Source: Gammaproteobacteria bacterium
Lineage (GTDB): Bacteria; Pseudomonadota; Gammaproteobacteria; Tethybacterales; Persebacteraceae
Direction: 5' to 3'
Assembly (NCBI GenBank): GCA_020027345.1
Contig: JAHRAH010000049.1
Coordinates: 1-34,324 of the forward strand
Length of the DNA: 34,324 nt
The notes under the pieces were generated by a model. The model was not told the origin of the DNA and did no database searches. It saw only the letters and a list, made by a program, of their open reading frames with translations. Both the position numbers and the translations under genes were made by a program. Every line of letters begins with the position of its first letter. Position 1 is the stretch's first letter. Shown piece by piece: positions 8,164-17,966 of this stretch.

Positions 8164-8172
8164 ATTGTATCA
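8164..8172 (-). promoter_or_regulatory. Extended -10 promoter element of the sulfatase operon
   Basis: On the minus strand the sequence reads TGATACAAT, an extended -10 (TGn plus hexamer TACAAT). Its last base is 7 bases from the GTG at 8156, so a transcript starting at the normal distance would begin at or next to the start codon. The same nonamer precedes the antitoxin gene at 22744. No good -35 is visible. Confidence 0.45.
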
Positions 8173-8247
8173 CCATTCCCCGCCCGCGCGGTCATTTCCG
8201 CAAAAGGGGGGAATGGGGGAAAACCGGCAACCCGCGCCGAGGGGGAG

Positions 8248-11175
8248 TCAATCGCCGCCGCGTATTTCCGAGATGATATTCGCCATCGTTTCGTCGTTCA
8301 ATTTTTTCCGGAACACAATCCGGGCGCCGGGAAAGCGGGCGTCGACCGCCTCAAAAAATTTCCGGGCGCATTCCATCTTTTTCTTTTCCCGCTCGCGCGC
8401 GTCGCGGTCAAAGTCGTCGTATCCCTTGGTTTCCACCACGAGATAGAGACGGCTGCTTTCGCCGCCGCAAACAACAAAGGCAAAGTCCGGGCTGTATTCG
8501 CCAATTGGCGTTTTAATCCCCACCCTCGGCAGTTTGGCATACACGGTCACGGCGTTCACGCCGCTTTCCTCAATGGTTTTCTTTTCTATGCCGCTGTCGT
8601 AGCCGGTGACATTTTCGTAGAGCGATTTTCCCCGGGCGGCGTCGTTTTCAATCTCAGAGATTTGCAGCAGATGCCGCCCCAGCAGTCCGGCGTCTATCGC
8701 TTCCCGCGGCCCGCCTTCGCCGTCGGTCAGCGAAGTGGATTTAATCCGGGTTTCAATGATGTCGTAGCCGATTTTTTGCATAACCATTCCGTGCGCCGTT
8801 TCCGTGCAAATGCGGGCGATTTCCCGCGCCGCCTGTTTGGGGTTGATTTTTATGGATTCAAATTTCCCCCCGTCCATTTTGCGCAGAATCTTCGCAAGCG
8901 TCCGGCGCGTCAGTTTCGTCATTCCCGCCAACTCCCCCATAAATTCGCCGAAAGTCGCGACGCCGCCCAAGGCGCCCGCGCCCTGGTATTCGGTTTCGTG
9001 AACAATCATGTTTTTGACCGATTCCGCCATTGCGCTCCTGTCAATCCGAATCCGGACGGACGCGACATTGAGATTTTTGTTAATGGCGGCGGCGGCTTGC
9101 TTAATCAATTCGGGCGTGTTGATTTCGTATTTAATCACCGCCTCGCTGTTGATGCGCGCCCACGCATCCTTGAATTTGGCGAAGTTCGCCTTGTTTATTT
9201 TCGCCTGTTCGCGGCTTTGCGCGGCGGATTTGATTTTGCTTTTCACCTCGTATATTTCCGCCATAAACCGCAGCAATTTTTCGGCGCCCGCGCCCGCGGT
9301 TTTCGCCAGCGCGATAATTTCCGCCTTGGCGCGCGCAAACTCATCCGGGCCGGAAACGACGACGGCGTTGTAATCGTCGTCGCTTGTTATTAAGCCGAGC
9401 TCCGTCAGCCCTTCAATCAAACGGTTCGCCGATTTTTGGCTCGGGCAAATGCCGCAATCTATAAGCCGCCGGTTGGAGAATCCCCGCGCCCCCGCGGACA
9501 AACTCGCGTCGTCAATGTTTTCCTGTATGCCGCGGACAAAGTCCTCCTCGCTGCCGGGGACGATGACATCCAAAACGCTTTCCGCCGTCAGGCGGCGCCC
9601 GTCCTGATTGACCGGCAGCCGCAGCCCCCTGCCGATTTGCTGCAGTTTGGTTATTTCCGAATTGCTCGGCGCGAGTTTGGCGAGCGTGAAAATGTTGGGG
9701 TTGTCCCATCCTTCGCGCAGCGCCCACTTGGAAAAGATAAACCGCCGCGGCTCGCTGAAACGCAGCAACTTTTCCTTGTTGCGAAGAATCAGGTCAATCT
9801 CCTCTTCGTTGTCCTTCGCCTTGTTGGATTTGGCGAAGTAGCCGCCGCGCACTTCGGCGCCGCGCGACGATTCCAGATATTTCCGGTAATCCGCGCTCAA
9901 ACCGCCCCGCGAAAGAACGGCGGCGCGTTCTTTGTCGTAAAGGGCGTCAAAGGTTTGCGCCAATTCGCCGGCGGCGTTGCTGTCCGTCAAATACGCGCCG
10001 ACGCTGTCTATAAAAAAAAGCGAAAGCGCTTTCATCCCCGCGTCAAAAAGCGCCGGCTCTTTTTGCAAATGCCGCCTTATCGCGGCTTGCAATATCGCCT
10101 TGCGCGCCTCGCCCTTCAATTCGGAGCAGGAATCTTCCGCGCCGAAGGGCAGGGCGTAACCGTTGTCAAAACGGATTTCGCTTTTGGTTATTTTTTCCAC
10201 CACATAACCGTTCAGCGCGCCCGCGCCAAGTTTTTCGCCGAGATTGTCGCCCTCGCGCGCGGCGCAGGAATTTTCGGAAGCGCAACCGTCGGCGCGGCTG
10301 GAATACACAATTTCGGCGGAATAGTTTCCGCAGATTCCCGTCCTGCCTTTGTATTTAAGCGAATCGTCGGCGGTCAGCGAGACGCTGCTGACGGTGATGG
10401 ATTTGACAAGCCCCTCGCGGAAGGCGGAGGCGCTGTCCATCGCATACACCAGATTGCGCAGGTCGTCCTTTTTGAATGTCGCGCCGTAGCGCAGAACGAT
10501 TTGCGCGTTAAACTGCGGCAGATGCTTTTTCGTTTTTTCCCCGCCGGCGCGGTGCGGCTCGTCAATGATAATCACCGGGCGAATCTTGCCGATTGCCTCC
10601 ATATAACTGCGGGAGCCGTCCAGCAGACCTCTTTCCAACTTCTTTTTATGGATAATGTTGCCGACTTTGTTAAACGAGGCGAAAGTGGCGACCAGCACGC
10701 TAATCTTTTTGTTGCTCGCGCCGACAAAAGCGGCGGCGGCCGACTCGCTGTAATTGTGCGCCGAAAGCGCCGCGCCGTAGCGGGCGAAAAACGGGCGGGT
10801 GATTTCAAGATTCTTCATCGCCCCCGCCCGAATGGCGTTGGAAGGCACCAGAATCACAAACTTGGACAATCCGTATTCCCGGTTAAGCCGGTAGACGGTG
10901 TCAATGAAAGTGAATGTTTTGCCGGTGCCGGTTTCCATCACCACATCCAGATTCAGCGGCCTGCCGCCCCGCTGCGGGTCAACCTCTCCATGGCTTTCTA
11001 TATTGTTCATTTCGCGCACGGCGCGGATGCGCTCCGCCGTTTGCGCGTAATCGCAAACGGGATTGCCCAATGCCGGCGCGTTTGCGTTGACGGCAAATTC
11101 GCAGCCGGCGAAAACGCCAACGACGCTTTGCGCCGCCCGCGCTTGATAATCCAGATTTTCAAAATGCAGCTTCAC
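8248..11175 (-). CDS. res: Type III restriction enzyme, Res (helicase/endonuclease) subunit
   Basis: A 975-residue protein of the usual Res length. The SF2 helicase core shows Walker A in METGTGKT (80-87), a DEPH box (205-208) within PVIIIDEPHRAGG, a motif III-like SLTADDS, and the C-terminal helicase lobe with WDNPNIFTLAKL and QQIGRGLRLPVN. The C-terminus holds a PD-(D/E)XK nuclease: SPDFAFVV followed by LVVETKGYD. With Mod it would form the ATP-dependent type III complex that cleaves DNA after translocation from unmethylated asymmetric sites. Its ATG overlaps the mod stop by 4 bases (11172-11175). The frame is intact and all motifs are present, so it is probably active. Confidence 0.95.
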   Translation of the reverse strand: MKLHFENLDYQARAAQSVVGVFAGCEFAVNANAPALGNPVCDYAQTAERIRAVREMNNIESHGEVDPQRGGRPLNLDVVMETGTGKTFTFIDTVYRLNREYGLSKFVILVPSNAIRAGAMKNLEITRPFFARYGAALSAHNYSESAAAAFVGASNKKISVLVATFASFNKVGNIIHKKKLERGLLDGSRSYMEAIGKIRPVIIIDEPHRAGGEKTKKHLPQFNAQIVLRYGATFKKDDLRNLVYAMDSASAFREGLVKSITVSSVSLTADDSLKYKGRTGICGNYSAEIVYSSRADGCASENSCAAREGDNLGEKLGAGALNGYVVEKITKSEIRFDNGYALPFGAEDSCSELKGEARKAILQAAIRRHLQKEPALFDAGMKALSLFFIDSVGAYLTDSNAAGELAQTFDALYDKERAAVLSRGGLSADYRKYLESSRGAEVRGGYFAKSNKAKDNEEEIDLILRNKEKLLRFSEPRRFIFSKWALREGWDNPNIFTLAKLAPSNSEITKLQQIGRGLRLPVNQDGRRLTAESVLDVIVPGSEEDFVRGIQENIDDASLSAGARGFSNRRLIDCGICPSQKSANRLIEGLTELGLITSDDDYNAVVVSGPDEFARAKAEIIALAKTAGAGAEKLLRFMAEIYEVKSKIKSAAQSREQAKINKANFAKFKDAWARINSEAVIKYEINTPELIKQAAAAINKNLNVASVRIRIDRSAMAESVKNMIVHETEYQGAGALGGVATFGEFMGELAGMTKLTRRTLAKILRKMDGGKFESIKINPKQAAREIARICTETAHGMVMQKIGYDIIETRIKSTSLTDGEGGPREAIDAGLLGRHLLQISEIENDAARGKSLYENVTGYDSGIEKKTIEESGVNAVTVYAKLPRVGIKTPIGEYSPDFAFVVCGGESSRLYLVVETKGYDDFDRDAREREKKKMECARKFFEAVDARFPGARIVFRKKLNDETMANIISEIRGGD

Positions 11176-13052
11176 CGCGTCCGCCCCTTCACCGCGACTT
11201 TGTTCTTGCCCGCGACATTCGCCTGCAATTCCAGAATGAAACGGTCGCTCTTAATCCGCGCGTCGTAAACGCACACGCGGTTAATCCGGCTTTCCTGCAG
11301 CAGGCGGTATTTTTCCTTCGGGGAAAACTCGCCGAGAACAAACAAAACGCCGCCCGCTTCATACAATGCGCCGGCAATGTGCGTTTTCACCGCCGCGTCC
11401 AGCGGGATTCCCTCGCCGAGCATCAGGTTGCAAAGCAGCGTGTCATCGTCGTGCGGCGAATCCAATTCCAATTTCGCAATGTCGTCCTGCCCGACTTCGC
11501 CGAGCGGACGGACATACATTTCATTGCCGGCGTCTTCGGCTATCTCAAAAACGCGGAAGCCGGTGTCGGGCGGCTCCTTGCCCCCGGCAAGATTGCCGTT
11601 TTTGCTTTTCCACTCCTCCCGCACTTGCTTGCCCGCGCGGCGCAACCGTTCGGCGGCAATCTCAAAAATGGTCGGCTCCTTGCCGAGTTCGTTTTGGACA
11701 AAATCGCGCGCCGTCTTGTTGGTCTTGGGGTCAATCATCTCGGGCAACTGCACCAAAATAAACTTCCGCCCGCCGCCGTCGGCGGCGTTCAGCCGCATGA
11801 CGGCGTGGCCGGTCGTCGCCGAACCGGCGAAGAAATCAAGGACGAAGCCGTCCTTGTTTCCTATGGAAGAGAGAATTCTCTCCATTAATTCCACCGGTTT
11901 GGGGTAGTCAAAAACGGAGAAGTCCAATTTCTCCAAATCTTCCTGCCCGTGGTTGTTGAGCACCCCCTGGATGATGGAGTACATTTTTTTTCGCGAGCCC
12001 TTCTCTACCAATTCGGCGATAAAATGCATCCCGTTTTTCTGCCTGCGCAGAATGTATTCCCCCGCGTCTATGCGGTCCTGTATTTCCCTGACTTGCTCCG
12101 GGTTCTTGTATTTTTCCAATTCCTCATAATAGCACCGGCGCTCTACGCCCTTTTCATATCTCCCGAATTTCTTTCGGACAACATCGTCGTCAACGAAAAA
12201 TGTGCGCCCGTCTTTCTCAAGGATTTTGTCCTTGGAAAAACGGCCGTTGCCGATTTCCTCGCCCCGGTAATCCAAAATCGGGTTTATGTCCTTTTGATAA
12301 ACCAAAATGTAATCATGCCCGGTCACGATTCCTTTGGCTGCGCCGCCGCCGCTTGCGCGCTGCCAAATGATAGTGTTGACAAAATTGCTTTCGCCGAAAA
12401 TTTCGTCGCAGAGCATTTTGAGCGCCGCCATTTCGTTGTCGTCAATGGAGATAAAAATGACGCCGTCGGCGGCGAGCAGGTCTTTCGCCAGCAACAGGCG
12501 GGGATACATAAAATTCAGCCAGCCGCTGTGCGTCGCCGCGCCGGCGATGTTTTTAACATGCTCTTTTTGTTCGGGGCCGTATCCCAGTTCGTCCAGCACT
12601 TTCTCCTGACTCTGCGTGTAGTTGTCGTTGTATACAAATTCGCCGCTCTTCGTGTTGTAGGGCGGGTCAATGTATATCACCTTGACGCGCTCAAAGTAGT
12701 TGAGCCGCAGCAGTTTCAGCGCGTCCAGGTTGTCGCCCTTGATGAGGATGTTGCCGGTGTTGTCAAAGCCGGCGCTTTCGGCGCGCAGCGGCTTAAGGAT
12801 TTTGTCGTTGGGCGCGTAGGCGTTGTGAAAGGCCTCCTTTTTCCCCACCCAGCGCAGTTCAAAGCCCTCGTTGACGACCTCCCAGTTTTTGGGCGAAAGC
12901 ATCCCCTGCAGCCGCGTTTGGTCCACGACAAAGCCGCCCGCTTTCGGCTGCAGCACGCCCGGAAAGTGCCTTTGGAATATTTTCCTCAGTTCGTCCCCCT
13001 TGCCGCTTTGCGGGATGACCGGCTGCCTCGTTTGTTTTTTTTCTTCGCTCAT
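11172..13052 (-). CDS. mod: Type III restriction-modification DNA methyltransferase, Mod subunit
   Basis: A 626-residue adenine-N6 methyltransferase of the beta class: catalytic DPPYNT (129-134) precedes the AdoMet-binding DFFAGSATTGH (406-416). The target-recognition region should lie between them, roughly 235-375, where the sequence is least conserved. It methylates the recognition site and gives specificity to Res. I chose ATG at 13052 (MSEEKKQTRQ); the frame is open to 13298 but the 82-codon extension is Arg/Pro-rich, overlaps the promoter region and has no family resemblance. A TATAAT box at 13087-13092 supports the shorter start. No simple-sequence repeat suggestive of phase variation is seen in the gene. 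Confidence 0.95.
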   Translation of the reverse strand: MSEEKKQTRQPVIPQSGKGDELRKIFQRHFPGVLQPKAGGFVVDQTRLQGMLSPKNWEVVNEGFELRWVGKKEAFHNAYAPNDKILKPLRAESAGFDNTGNILIKGDNLDALKLLRLNYFERVKVIYIDPPYNTKSGEFVYNDNYTQSQEKVLDELGYGPEQKEHVKNIAGAATHSGWLNFMYPRLLLAKDLLAADGVIFISIDDNEMAALKMLCDEIFGESNFVNTIIWQRASGGGAAKGIVTGHDYILVYQKDINPILDYRGEEIGNGRFSKDKILEKDGRTFFVDDDVVRKKFGRYEKGVERRCYYEELEKYKNPEQVREIQDRIDAGEYILRRQKNGMHFIAELVEKGSRKKMYSIIQGVLNNHGQEDLEKLDFSVFDYPKPVELMERILSSIGNKDGFVLDFFAGSATTGHAVMRLNAADGGGRKFILVQLPEMIDPKTNKTARDFVQNELGKEPTIFEIAAERLRRAGKQVREEWKSKNGNLAGGKEPPDTGFRVFEIAEDAGNEMYVRPLGEVGQDDIAKLELDSPHDDDTLLCNLMLGEGIPLDAAVKTHIAGALYEAGGVLFVLGEFSPKEKYRLLQESRINRVCVYDARIKSDRFILELQANVAGKNKVAVKGRTR

Positions 13053-13086
13053 TTGTCTTTTCCGCGCATCCTTGCCGGGCGGGGGG

Positions 13087-13092
13087 ATTATA
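13087..13092 (-). promoter_or_regulatory. -10 box for mod-res
   Basis: The minus strand reads TATAAT, a perfect -10 hexamer, 34 bases upstream of the mod ATG. No clear -35 lies at the usual 16-18 bp distance. The region between mod and nusA (13053-13297) is a divergent promoter region. Confidence 0.45.
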
Positions 13093-13171
13093 CGCCATTG
13101 CCGTCTCAACCGGCAGTCCCCGTCCCGTCCAAAGCGCCTGCGGGTCGGGGGGCGGAATTTTCGGGGGATTG

Positions 13172-13180
13172 TGTTATACT
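13172..13180 (+). promoter_or_regulatory. Extended -10 promoter of the nusA operon
   Basis: TGTTATACT is an extended -10 (TG, one base, TATACT), about 118 bases before the nusA ATG, leaving a leader of roughly 110 bases. No convincing -35 is present, as expected for extended -10 promoters. The GC-rich leader may fold but no known riboswitch is recognised. Confidence 0.45.
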
Positions 13181-13297
13181 CTTTTGCTGTCCGGGCGCGG
13201 CGGCGGCGCGGGCGCGTTTTGGTTGCGGTAACGCCGGGCGCTGCTCGCCGGGCGCGGCGGATTTTTGTGCGAACGACAGGCGGAACGGAAAACGACA

Positions 13298-15100
13298 ATG
13301 GCCCTTACGGACAGCGAACTGCTGACCTACATTCAATCCATCGCGCGCGAGAAGGACATTCCTTTTCCGACGGTGATTAAGATCTTCGGCGACGCGCTGG
13401 CGCAGTCGCTGAAAAGCCGCGCGCGCGAGTTTAACGAAGCCGGCTTTCGCGTGGAAATCAACCCCGAAACGGGCGCGATTAGCGCGCGCCGCTTTTGGCG
13501 CGTGCTCGCCGAGGACGAAGTTTTGGAGCATCCGGAGCGCGAACTGATGCTGGAACGCGCCCGCGACCGCGAGCCGGCGGCGCAGCCCGGCGACGAAATC
13601 TTTGAGCCCATCCCCAACGCCGACGCGCAGTTTTTCCTGCGCGCCGGAGTGCAGCGGACGAAGCAGTTTCTGAACATCCACCTGCGCGAGGAAGAACGCC
13701 GCCGCCTGCTGAGCGAACTTCTGGAGCGCCGCGAAGACCTCGTCAGCGGGCAGGTGCTGCGCCTTTTGCGCAACACCGGCGACGCCATCGTGGAAGTTAT
13801 GCGCGTGGAATGCCGCCTCGCCAAGCGCGACATGATTCCCTACGAGTCCATCAAGCCCGGCGACCGCATACAGGCGCTCATCAAGAATATGGATGCCCTC
13901 AGTTTGGAGCCGCCCGAAGAAGAGCAGCGCGGCGAAATGCGCGGCGAGCGCGACAAGGAAGGGCGCGTGCGCCATCCGGTGTTGCTGACGCGCACGAGCC
14001 CGGAGTTTCTCATTCGCCTGTTTCAGCGCGTCGTCCCGGAGATAGAAAAGGGCATTTTGGAAATCGTAAACGCCGTGCGCAGCCCCGGCAACCGCGCGAA
14101 GATTGCGGTGCGCTCGCACGACCAGCGCGTGGACCCCGTCGGCACTTGCGTCGGCATTCGCGGCTCGCGCGTGCAGCAGGTTACGAACGAACTCAACGGC
14201 GAGCGCATTGACATCATCCCCTGGGACGAGGACGACGGCAGGTTTGTCCTCAACGCCCTTTCGCCGGCGGAAGTTTCCAAAGTGCATATTGACCGCGAAA
14301 AACATTCCATGGACATACTCGTGGAACCCGAACTCCTCGCGCAGGCGATTGGCAAGACCGGCGTCAACGCCCGTCTCGCCTCGGCGCTCACGCAGTGGCG
14401 GCTGAACCTGCGCGCGCCGGAGGAATATCAGGCGGCGGCGGAAGAAGAACTCGCCGGCAAAAGCGAAGTGCTGGCGAAGGCGCTGGATTTGGATGTCAAT
14501 GTTTCGCGCGTTTTGTGCGAGGAGGGTTTTGAAACTCTCGCGCATGTCGCCTACGCGCCGCCTTCCGACCTTTTGGAAATAGACGGCTTCACCCCGGAGA
14601 TGGTGGAAGAAATGCAAAACCGCGCGCGCGAAGTCGCCGCCCGCGAGGAAAAAGCGCTGACGGAAAAAGTCGGAAAGATGGACGGCGAGCTCGTAACTCT
14701 TTTCGGCGAGCACGGCGGCGAGCGGCTGCGGCAGTTGGCGGCGGCGGACATCACGACGCTTTTGCAGTTTTCCGACCTCGCGATTGACGACCTTTTGGAA
14801 ATCGCCGAAATGCCCGAAGAAGAAGCGGGCGCGCTCATTATGGAAGCGCGCAAAATACTGGAAGCCAAAGTCGCGGAAATGGACGAACTGCTCGCGCGCG
14901 CTTTCGGCGAACAGGGCGAGGAACCGTTGCTGCGCCTTGCGGCGGCGGGCGTGCGCACGCTTTCGCAGTTTTGCGAAATGCCGGCGGGGGACATTTCGCA
15001 AATTACCGAAATGCCCGAGGAAGAAACGAACGCGCGCATTGCGCAGGCGCAAAAGATTCTCGCCGCGGCGGCAAAAGCAAGCGCGGCGGGCGCCGAATAA
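13298..15100 (+). CDS. nusA: Transcription termination/antitermination protein NusA
   Basis: A 600-residue NusA that binds RNA polymerase and nascent RNA and modulates pausing, termination and antitermination. Domains in order: N-terminal RNAP-binding domain (1-135), S1 domain (145-232), KH1 with DPVGTCVGIRGSRVQ (279-293), KH2 with AQAIGKTGVNARLASAL (349-364), then acidic helix-hairpin-helix repeats. Unlike the two repeats of E. coli NusA there appear to be three (about 395-445, 465-520 and 530-587), each ending in a pattern like EMPEEE or GFTPEM. The S1-KH1 join carries a charged insertion of about 20 residues (205-225). ATG at 13298 gives the expected N-terminus. rimP, usually just upstream, is absent. 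Confidence 0.97.
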   Translation: MALTDSELLTYIQSIAREKDIPFPTVIKIFGDALAQSLKSRAREFNEAGFRVEINPETGAISARRFWRVLAEDEVLEHPERELMLERARDREPAAQPGDEIFEPIPNADAQFFLRAGVQRTKQFLNIHLREEERRRLLSELLERREDLVSGQVLRLLRNTGDAIVEVMRVECRLAKRDMIPYESIKPGDRIQALIKNMDALSLEPPEEEQRGEMRGERDKEGRVRHPVLLTRTSPEFLIRLFQRVVPEIEKGILEIVNAVRSPGNRAKIAVRSHDQRVDPVGTCVGIRGSRVQQVTNELNGERIDIIPWDEDDGRFVLNALSPAEVSKVHIDREKHSMDILVEPELLAQAIGKTGVNARLASALTQWRLNLRAPEEYQAAAEEELAGKSEVLAKALDLDVNVSRVLCEEGFETLAHVAYAPPSDLLEIDGFTPEMVEEMQNRAREVAAREEKALTEKVGKMDGELVTLFGEHGGERLRQLAAADITTLLQFSDLAIDDLLEIAEMPEEEAGALIMEARKILEAKVAEMDELLARAFGEQGEEPLLRLAAAGVRTLSQFCEMPAGDISQITEMPEEETNARIAQAQKILAAAAKASAAGAE

Positions 15101-15115
15101 AACGCGGGGACGGCA

Positions 15116-17611
15116 ATGACGACGACCGTGGACATCGCGCGCAAATACAACAAAACCGACGAGGAAGTCGCGGCCGCGCTCAAAGCGATTCAGGTCAAGC
15201 GCGTCTCCGTCGGCGCGCGCATTGAGCCGGCGGTGGAACAGCAACTGGACATTTACTGGCGCAAGCAAAGCGCCCCCGGCAAAAAAACAAAAGAAAAAAA
15301 AGCGCAGCCGCTCGGGCGCACCCGCACTATCGGCCGCACCGAAATCAGCGAACGCCCGCGCCGCGCGATTAGCATCCCCCGCCCGCCGCAACCGTCCCCG
15401 CAACCGGAAACGATAACGCGGCCGCCTGCGGAAGAAATACAACCCCCCGCAGCCGCCGAACCAATTGCGGAACAACCGGAAATGCAAACGCCGCAACAGT
15501 CGGCGGAGACAGTCGCAACCGCGGCCGCGGAAACAACGCCGGCGACGACGGAAACAAAACCCCCGCCGGAAACGACAACGCAATCCGCGGAAGAAACGGC
15601 CGCGGCAACGACACCGTCAACGCAAACGCCGGAAGCCGCAACGGTCGCGCAGCCGCTTGCGGAAACAACGGCGGCGGCGCAGCCGGAGAAAAAAAGCAAA
15701 GCGCGCGGCGGCACAATCAAAATGGACAAGGAAGCGCTCCTCAAATGGGAGCGCGAACGCAAGCGCCGCGAAAAAGCGAAAAAGCACGGCAAGCCGCCCG
15801 CGCAAAGCGGGCACAGATTCACAAAGCCCGCGGAGAAAGTCGCCCGCAAAATTGCGATACCGAAAACAATCACCGTCGCGCAACTCGCCTTGCGCGTTTC
15901 GCTCAAAGCCGCCGTTTTAATTGGGGAACTGAAATCGCAGGGTGCATCGGTCGACGAAGAAAACGCGGCCGAACAATCGCTGGACCGCGACACCGCCTTT
16001 CTCATCGTGGAAGGGCTGGGACACGAACCCTTTGACGCGCCCGAAGACGACATTGAACTCGCCCTCGCCCGCGGCGAAGAAGGCGAAGCCGAAGCCGAAC
16101 GCAAGCCGCGCCCGCCGGTCGTTACCGTGATGGGGCATGTCGACCACGGCAAAACTTCGCTGCTGGATTTCATACGCAAAACAAAAATAGCCGAAGGCGA
16201 AGCCGGCGGAATAACGCAGCACATCAACGCTTATCAAACAAGCACCGCGAAAGGCGTAGTTACTTTCATAGACACGCCGGGGCATGAGTTATTCAGCGAA
16301 ATACGCTCGCGCGGCGCGCGGGTAACGGACATCGTCGTGCTTGTCGTCGCCGCCGACGACGGCGTGCGCCCGCAAACGATTGAAGCGATACATCACGCGC
16401 AGGCGGCGGGCGCGAAAATAATAGTCGCCGCGAACAAAATGGACAAGCCGCAGGCGGACGCGGAAAAAGTGAAAAAAGAACTGAGCCAAAACAATGTTCT
16501 CACCGAGGACTGGGGCGGCGAAGTGCAGTTTGTTCCGGTTTCGGCGCTCACCGGAAAAGGAGTGGACGATTTGCTGGAAGCGATCAGTTTGCAGGCGTCG
16601 GTGATGGAAATAAGCGCGGCCGAAAAAGCCCCCGCGCGCGGCGTCGTCATTGAATCGCGGCTGGACAAAGGGCGCGGCGTGGTCGTCCCGCTGATAATCA
16701 CCGAGGGGATTTTGTCGCGCGGCGACATTGTCGTTTGCGGTTCCGAAAGCGGAAGAATACGCACGATAACAAACTTCGCCGGAAAAACAGTGGACGAAGC
16801 GCGCCCCTCCGACCCCGTGGAAATACAGGGGCTTTCCGGCATTCCGGAAACCGGTTCGGAATTGGTGACAGTCGGCGACGAGCGCAAAGCGCGCGAGATA
16901 GCCGAAGCGCGGCGCGACAAATTCCGCGCCGGCCGTCTCGCTTCGCTCGCGCCCGATTTTGCCGACGCCGAAGAACGAATGGCGGCGGACGACGAGCCGC
17001 GCATTTTGCCGGTTATCGTGCGCGCCGATGTCAACGGTTCGCGCGAGGCGCTTTCGCTCGCGCTGGAAACGGTCGCGGGGAAAAATATGCAAATGAAAGT
17101 CATACACAGCGGCGTCGGCGCGGTTAACGAATCGGATGTGCATCTCGCGCAGGCGAGCGGCGCGATTGTCGTCGGCTTTAATGTGCGCCCCGACGCGAAA
17201 ACGCGCAAACTCGCCGAAGCGCGCGCCGTCAAAATACTTTCCGGGCGCGTCATTTACGATTTGCTGGAGGAAATAAAAGACCTCGCCCTCGCCCGGCTGG
17301 GCAAGGCGACGGAAGAGGAAATCATCGGCGCCGCCGAAGTCAAAAAGGTTTTCTCCATCGGCAAAGTCGGCAATATCGCCGGCTGCGTCGTTACCGACGG
17401 CATCGTCCGCGCCGACGCCCGCGCGCGCATTATGCGCGACGGCGCAGTGGTTTTTGAAGGTGGCGTGGATTCCCTGCGACACTTTAAGGATGCGGTCGCC
17501 GAAGTGCGCGCCGGAGACGAATGCGGAATCGGCGTGCGCAAATTCAACGATGTGAAAATCGGCGATGTCATTGAACTCGTGCGCGTCGTGGAAGTCGCCG
17601 CGCAACTGTGA
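15116..17611 (+). CDS. infB: Translation initiation factor IF-2
   Basis: An 831-residue GTPase that delivers initiator tRNA and promotes subunit joining. The N-terminal third is a low-complexity Pro/Glu/Thr/Ala-rich linker (about 80-195) followed by a basic helix (200-225) and the IF2 N domain (245-298). The G domain contains G1 GHVDHGKT (340-347), GGITQHI (G2), DTPGHE (G3, 386-391), NKMD (G4, 440-443) and VSALTGKG (G5). C-terminal domains II-IV follow, ending with the fMet-tRNA-binding region ([15 protein letters not shown]). ATG at 15116 lies 15 bases after nusA. The rare linker composition is normal for the family. Confidence 0.97.
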   Translation: MTTTVDIARKYNKTDEEVAAALKAIQVKRVSVGARIEPAVEQQLDIYWRKQSAPGKKTKEKKAQPLGRTRTIGRTEISERPRRAISIPRPPQPSPQPETITRPPAEEIQPPAAAEPIAEQPEMQTPQQSAETVATAAAETTPATTETKPPPETTTQSAEETAAATTPSTQTPEAATVAQPLAETTAAAQPEKKSKARGGTIKMDKEALLKWERERKRREKAKKHGKPPAQSGHRFTKPAEKVARKIAIPKTITVAQLALRVSLKAAVLIGELKSQGASVDEENAAEQSLDRDTAFLIVEGLGHEPFDAPEDDIELALARGEEGEAEAERKPRPPVVTVMGHVDHGKTSLLDFIRKTKIAEGEAGGITQHINAYQTSTAKGVVTFIDTPGHELFSEIRSRGARVTDIVVLVVAADDGVRPQTIEAIHHAQAAGAKIIVAANKMDKPQADAEKVKKELSQNNVLTEDWGGEVQFVPVSALTGKGVDDLLEAISLQASVMEISAAEKAPARGVVIESRLDKGRGVVVPLIITEGILSRGDIVVCGSESGRIRTITNFAGKTVDEARPSDPVEIQGLSGIPETGSELVTVGDERKAREIAEARRDKFRAGRLASLAPDFADAEERMAADDEPRILPVIVRADVNGSREALSLALETVAGKNMQMKVIHSGVGAVNESDVHLAQASGAIVVGFNVRPDAKTRKLAEARAVKILSGRVIYDLLEEIKDLALARLGKATEEEIIGAAEVKKVFSIGKVGNIAGCVVTDGIVRADARARIMRDGAVVFEGGVDSLRHFKDAVAEVRAGDECGIGVRKFNDVKIGDVIELVRVVEVAAQL

Positions 17612-17621
17612 GCGCCGCCCC

Positions 17622-17966
17622 GTGCCGGGAAAAAGTTACCCCCGCCGCTACCGGCTGGAAGCGCTGGTTTTGCAGGAACTTTCGGCGCTGCTCTCGCCCG
17701 CTTTCGCCGGCGAACTGCTGACCGTCCGCAGCGTCGCGCTCAGCCGCGATTTCGGAACGGCGACGGTTTTTTACGGAGTCGCGCCGGGCGCCGATTCCGC
17801 CGCCGCGCAAAAAAAACTGGAACTCCTCGCGGCGAAATGCAGGCGCGACCTCGCCCGCCGCCTGAATATGCGGCGCACCCCCGCGCTTGTTTTCTCGCCC
17901 GACGCCGAAGGCATCGCCGCCGACCGCCTGCGCGATTTTCTGGAAAAAGTAAATGACGCAAACTGA
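17622..17966 (+). CDS. rbfA: Ribosome-binding factor A
   Basis: A 114-residue protein matching RbfA, a KH-fold factor for 30S maturation and 16S rRNA 5' processing. Family features are an N-terminal RxxRLEALVLQELSALL helix, a central beta region with LTVRSVALSRDFGTATVFY, and a final helix preceded by RRTPALVF. I chose GTG at 17622, 10 bases after the infB stop, giving MPGKSYPRRYRLEAL; a longer frame back to 17565 overlaps infB and is unlikely. Its end overlaps truB by 14 bases. It is shorter than E. coli RbfA by about 20 residues at the C-terminus. Confidence 0.92.
   Translation: MPGKSYPRRYRLEALVLQELSALLSPAFAGELLTVRSVALSRDFGTATVFYGVAPGADSAAAQKKLELLAAKCRRDLARRLNMRRTPALVFSPDAEGIAADRLRDFLEKVNDAN

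Noticed and set aside
9436-11268. 610-residue open frame opposite res
   Set aside because: It is antisense to the helicase motifs of Res, with no start signal and no recognisable domain.
13053-13298. 82-codon N-terminal extension of Mod
   Set aside because: The extension is Arg/Pro-rich, spans the mod promoter region including TATAAT, and family members begin near the chosen ATG.
13106-15583. 825-residue open frame on the minus strand
   Set aside because: It is the mirror of nusA and the start of infB, with Arg/Phe-rich low-complexity translation. GC-rich genes commonly leave such long open antisense frames.
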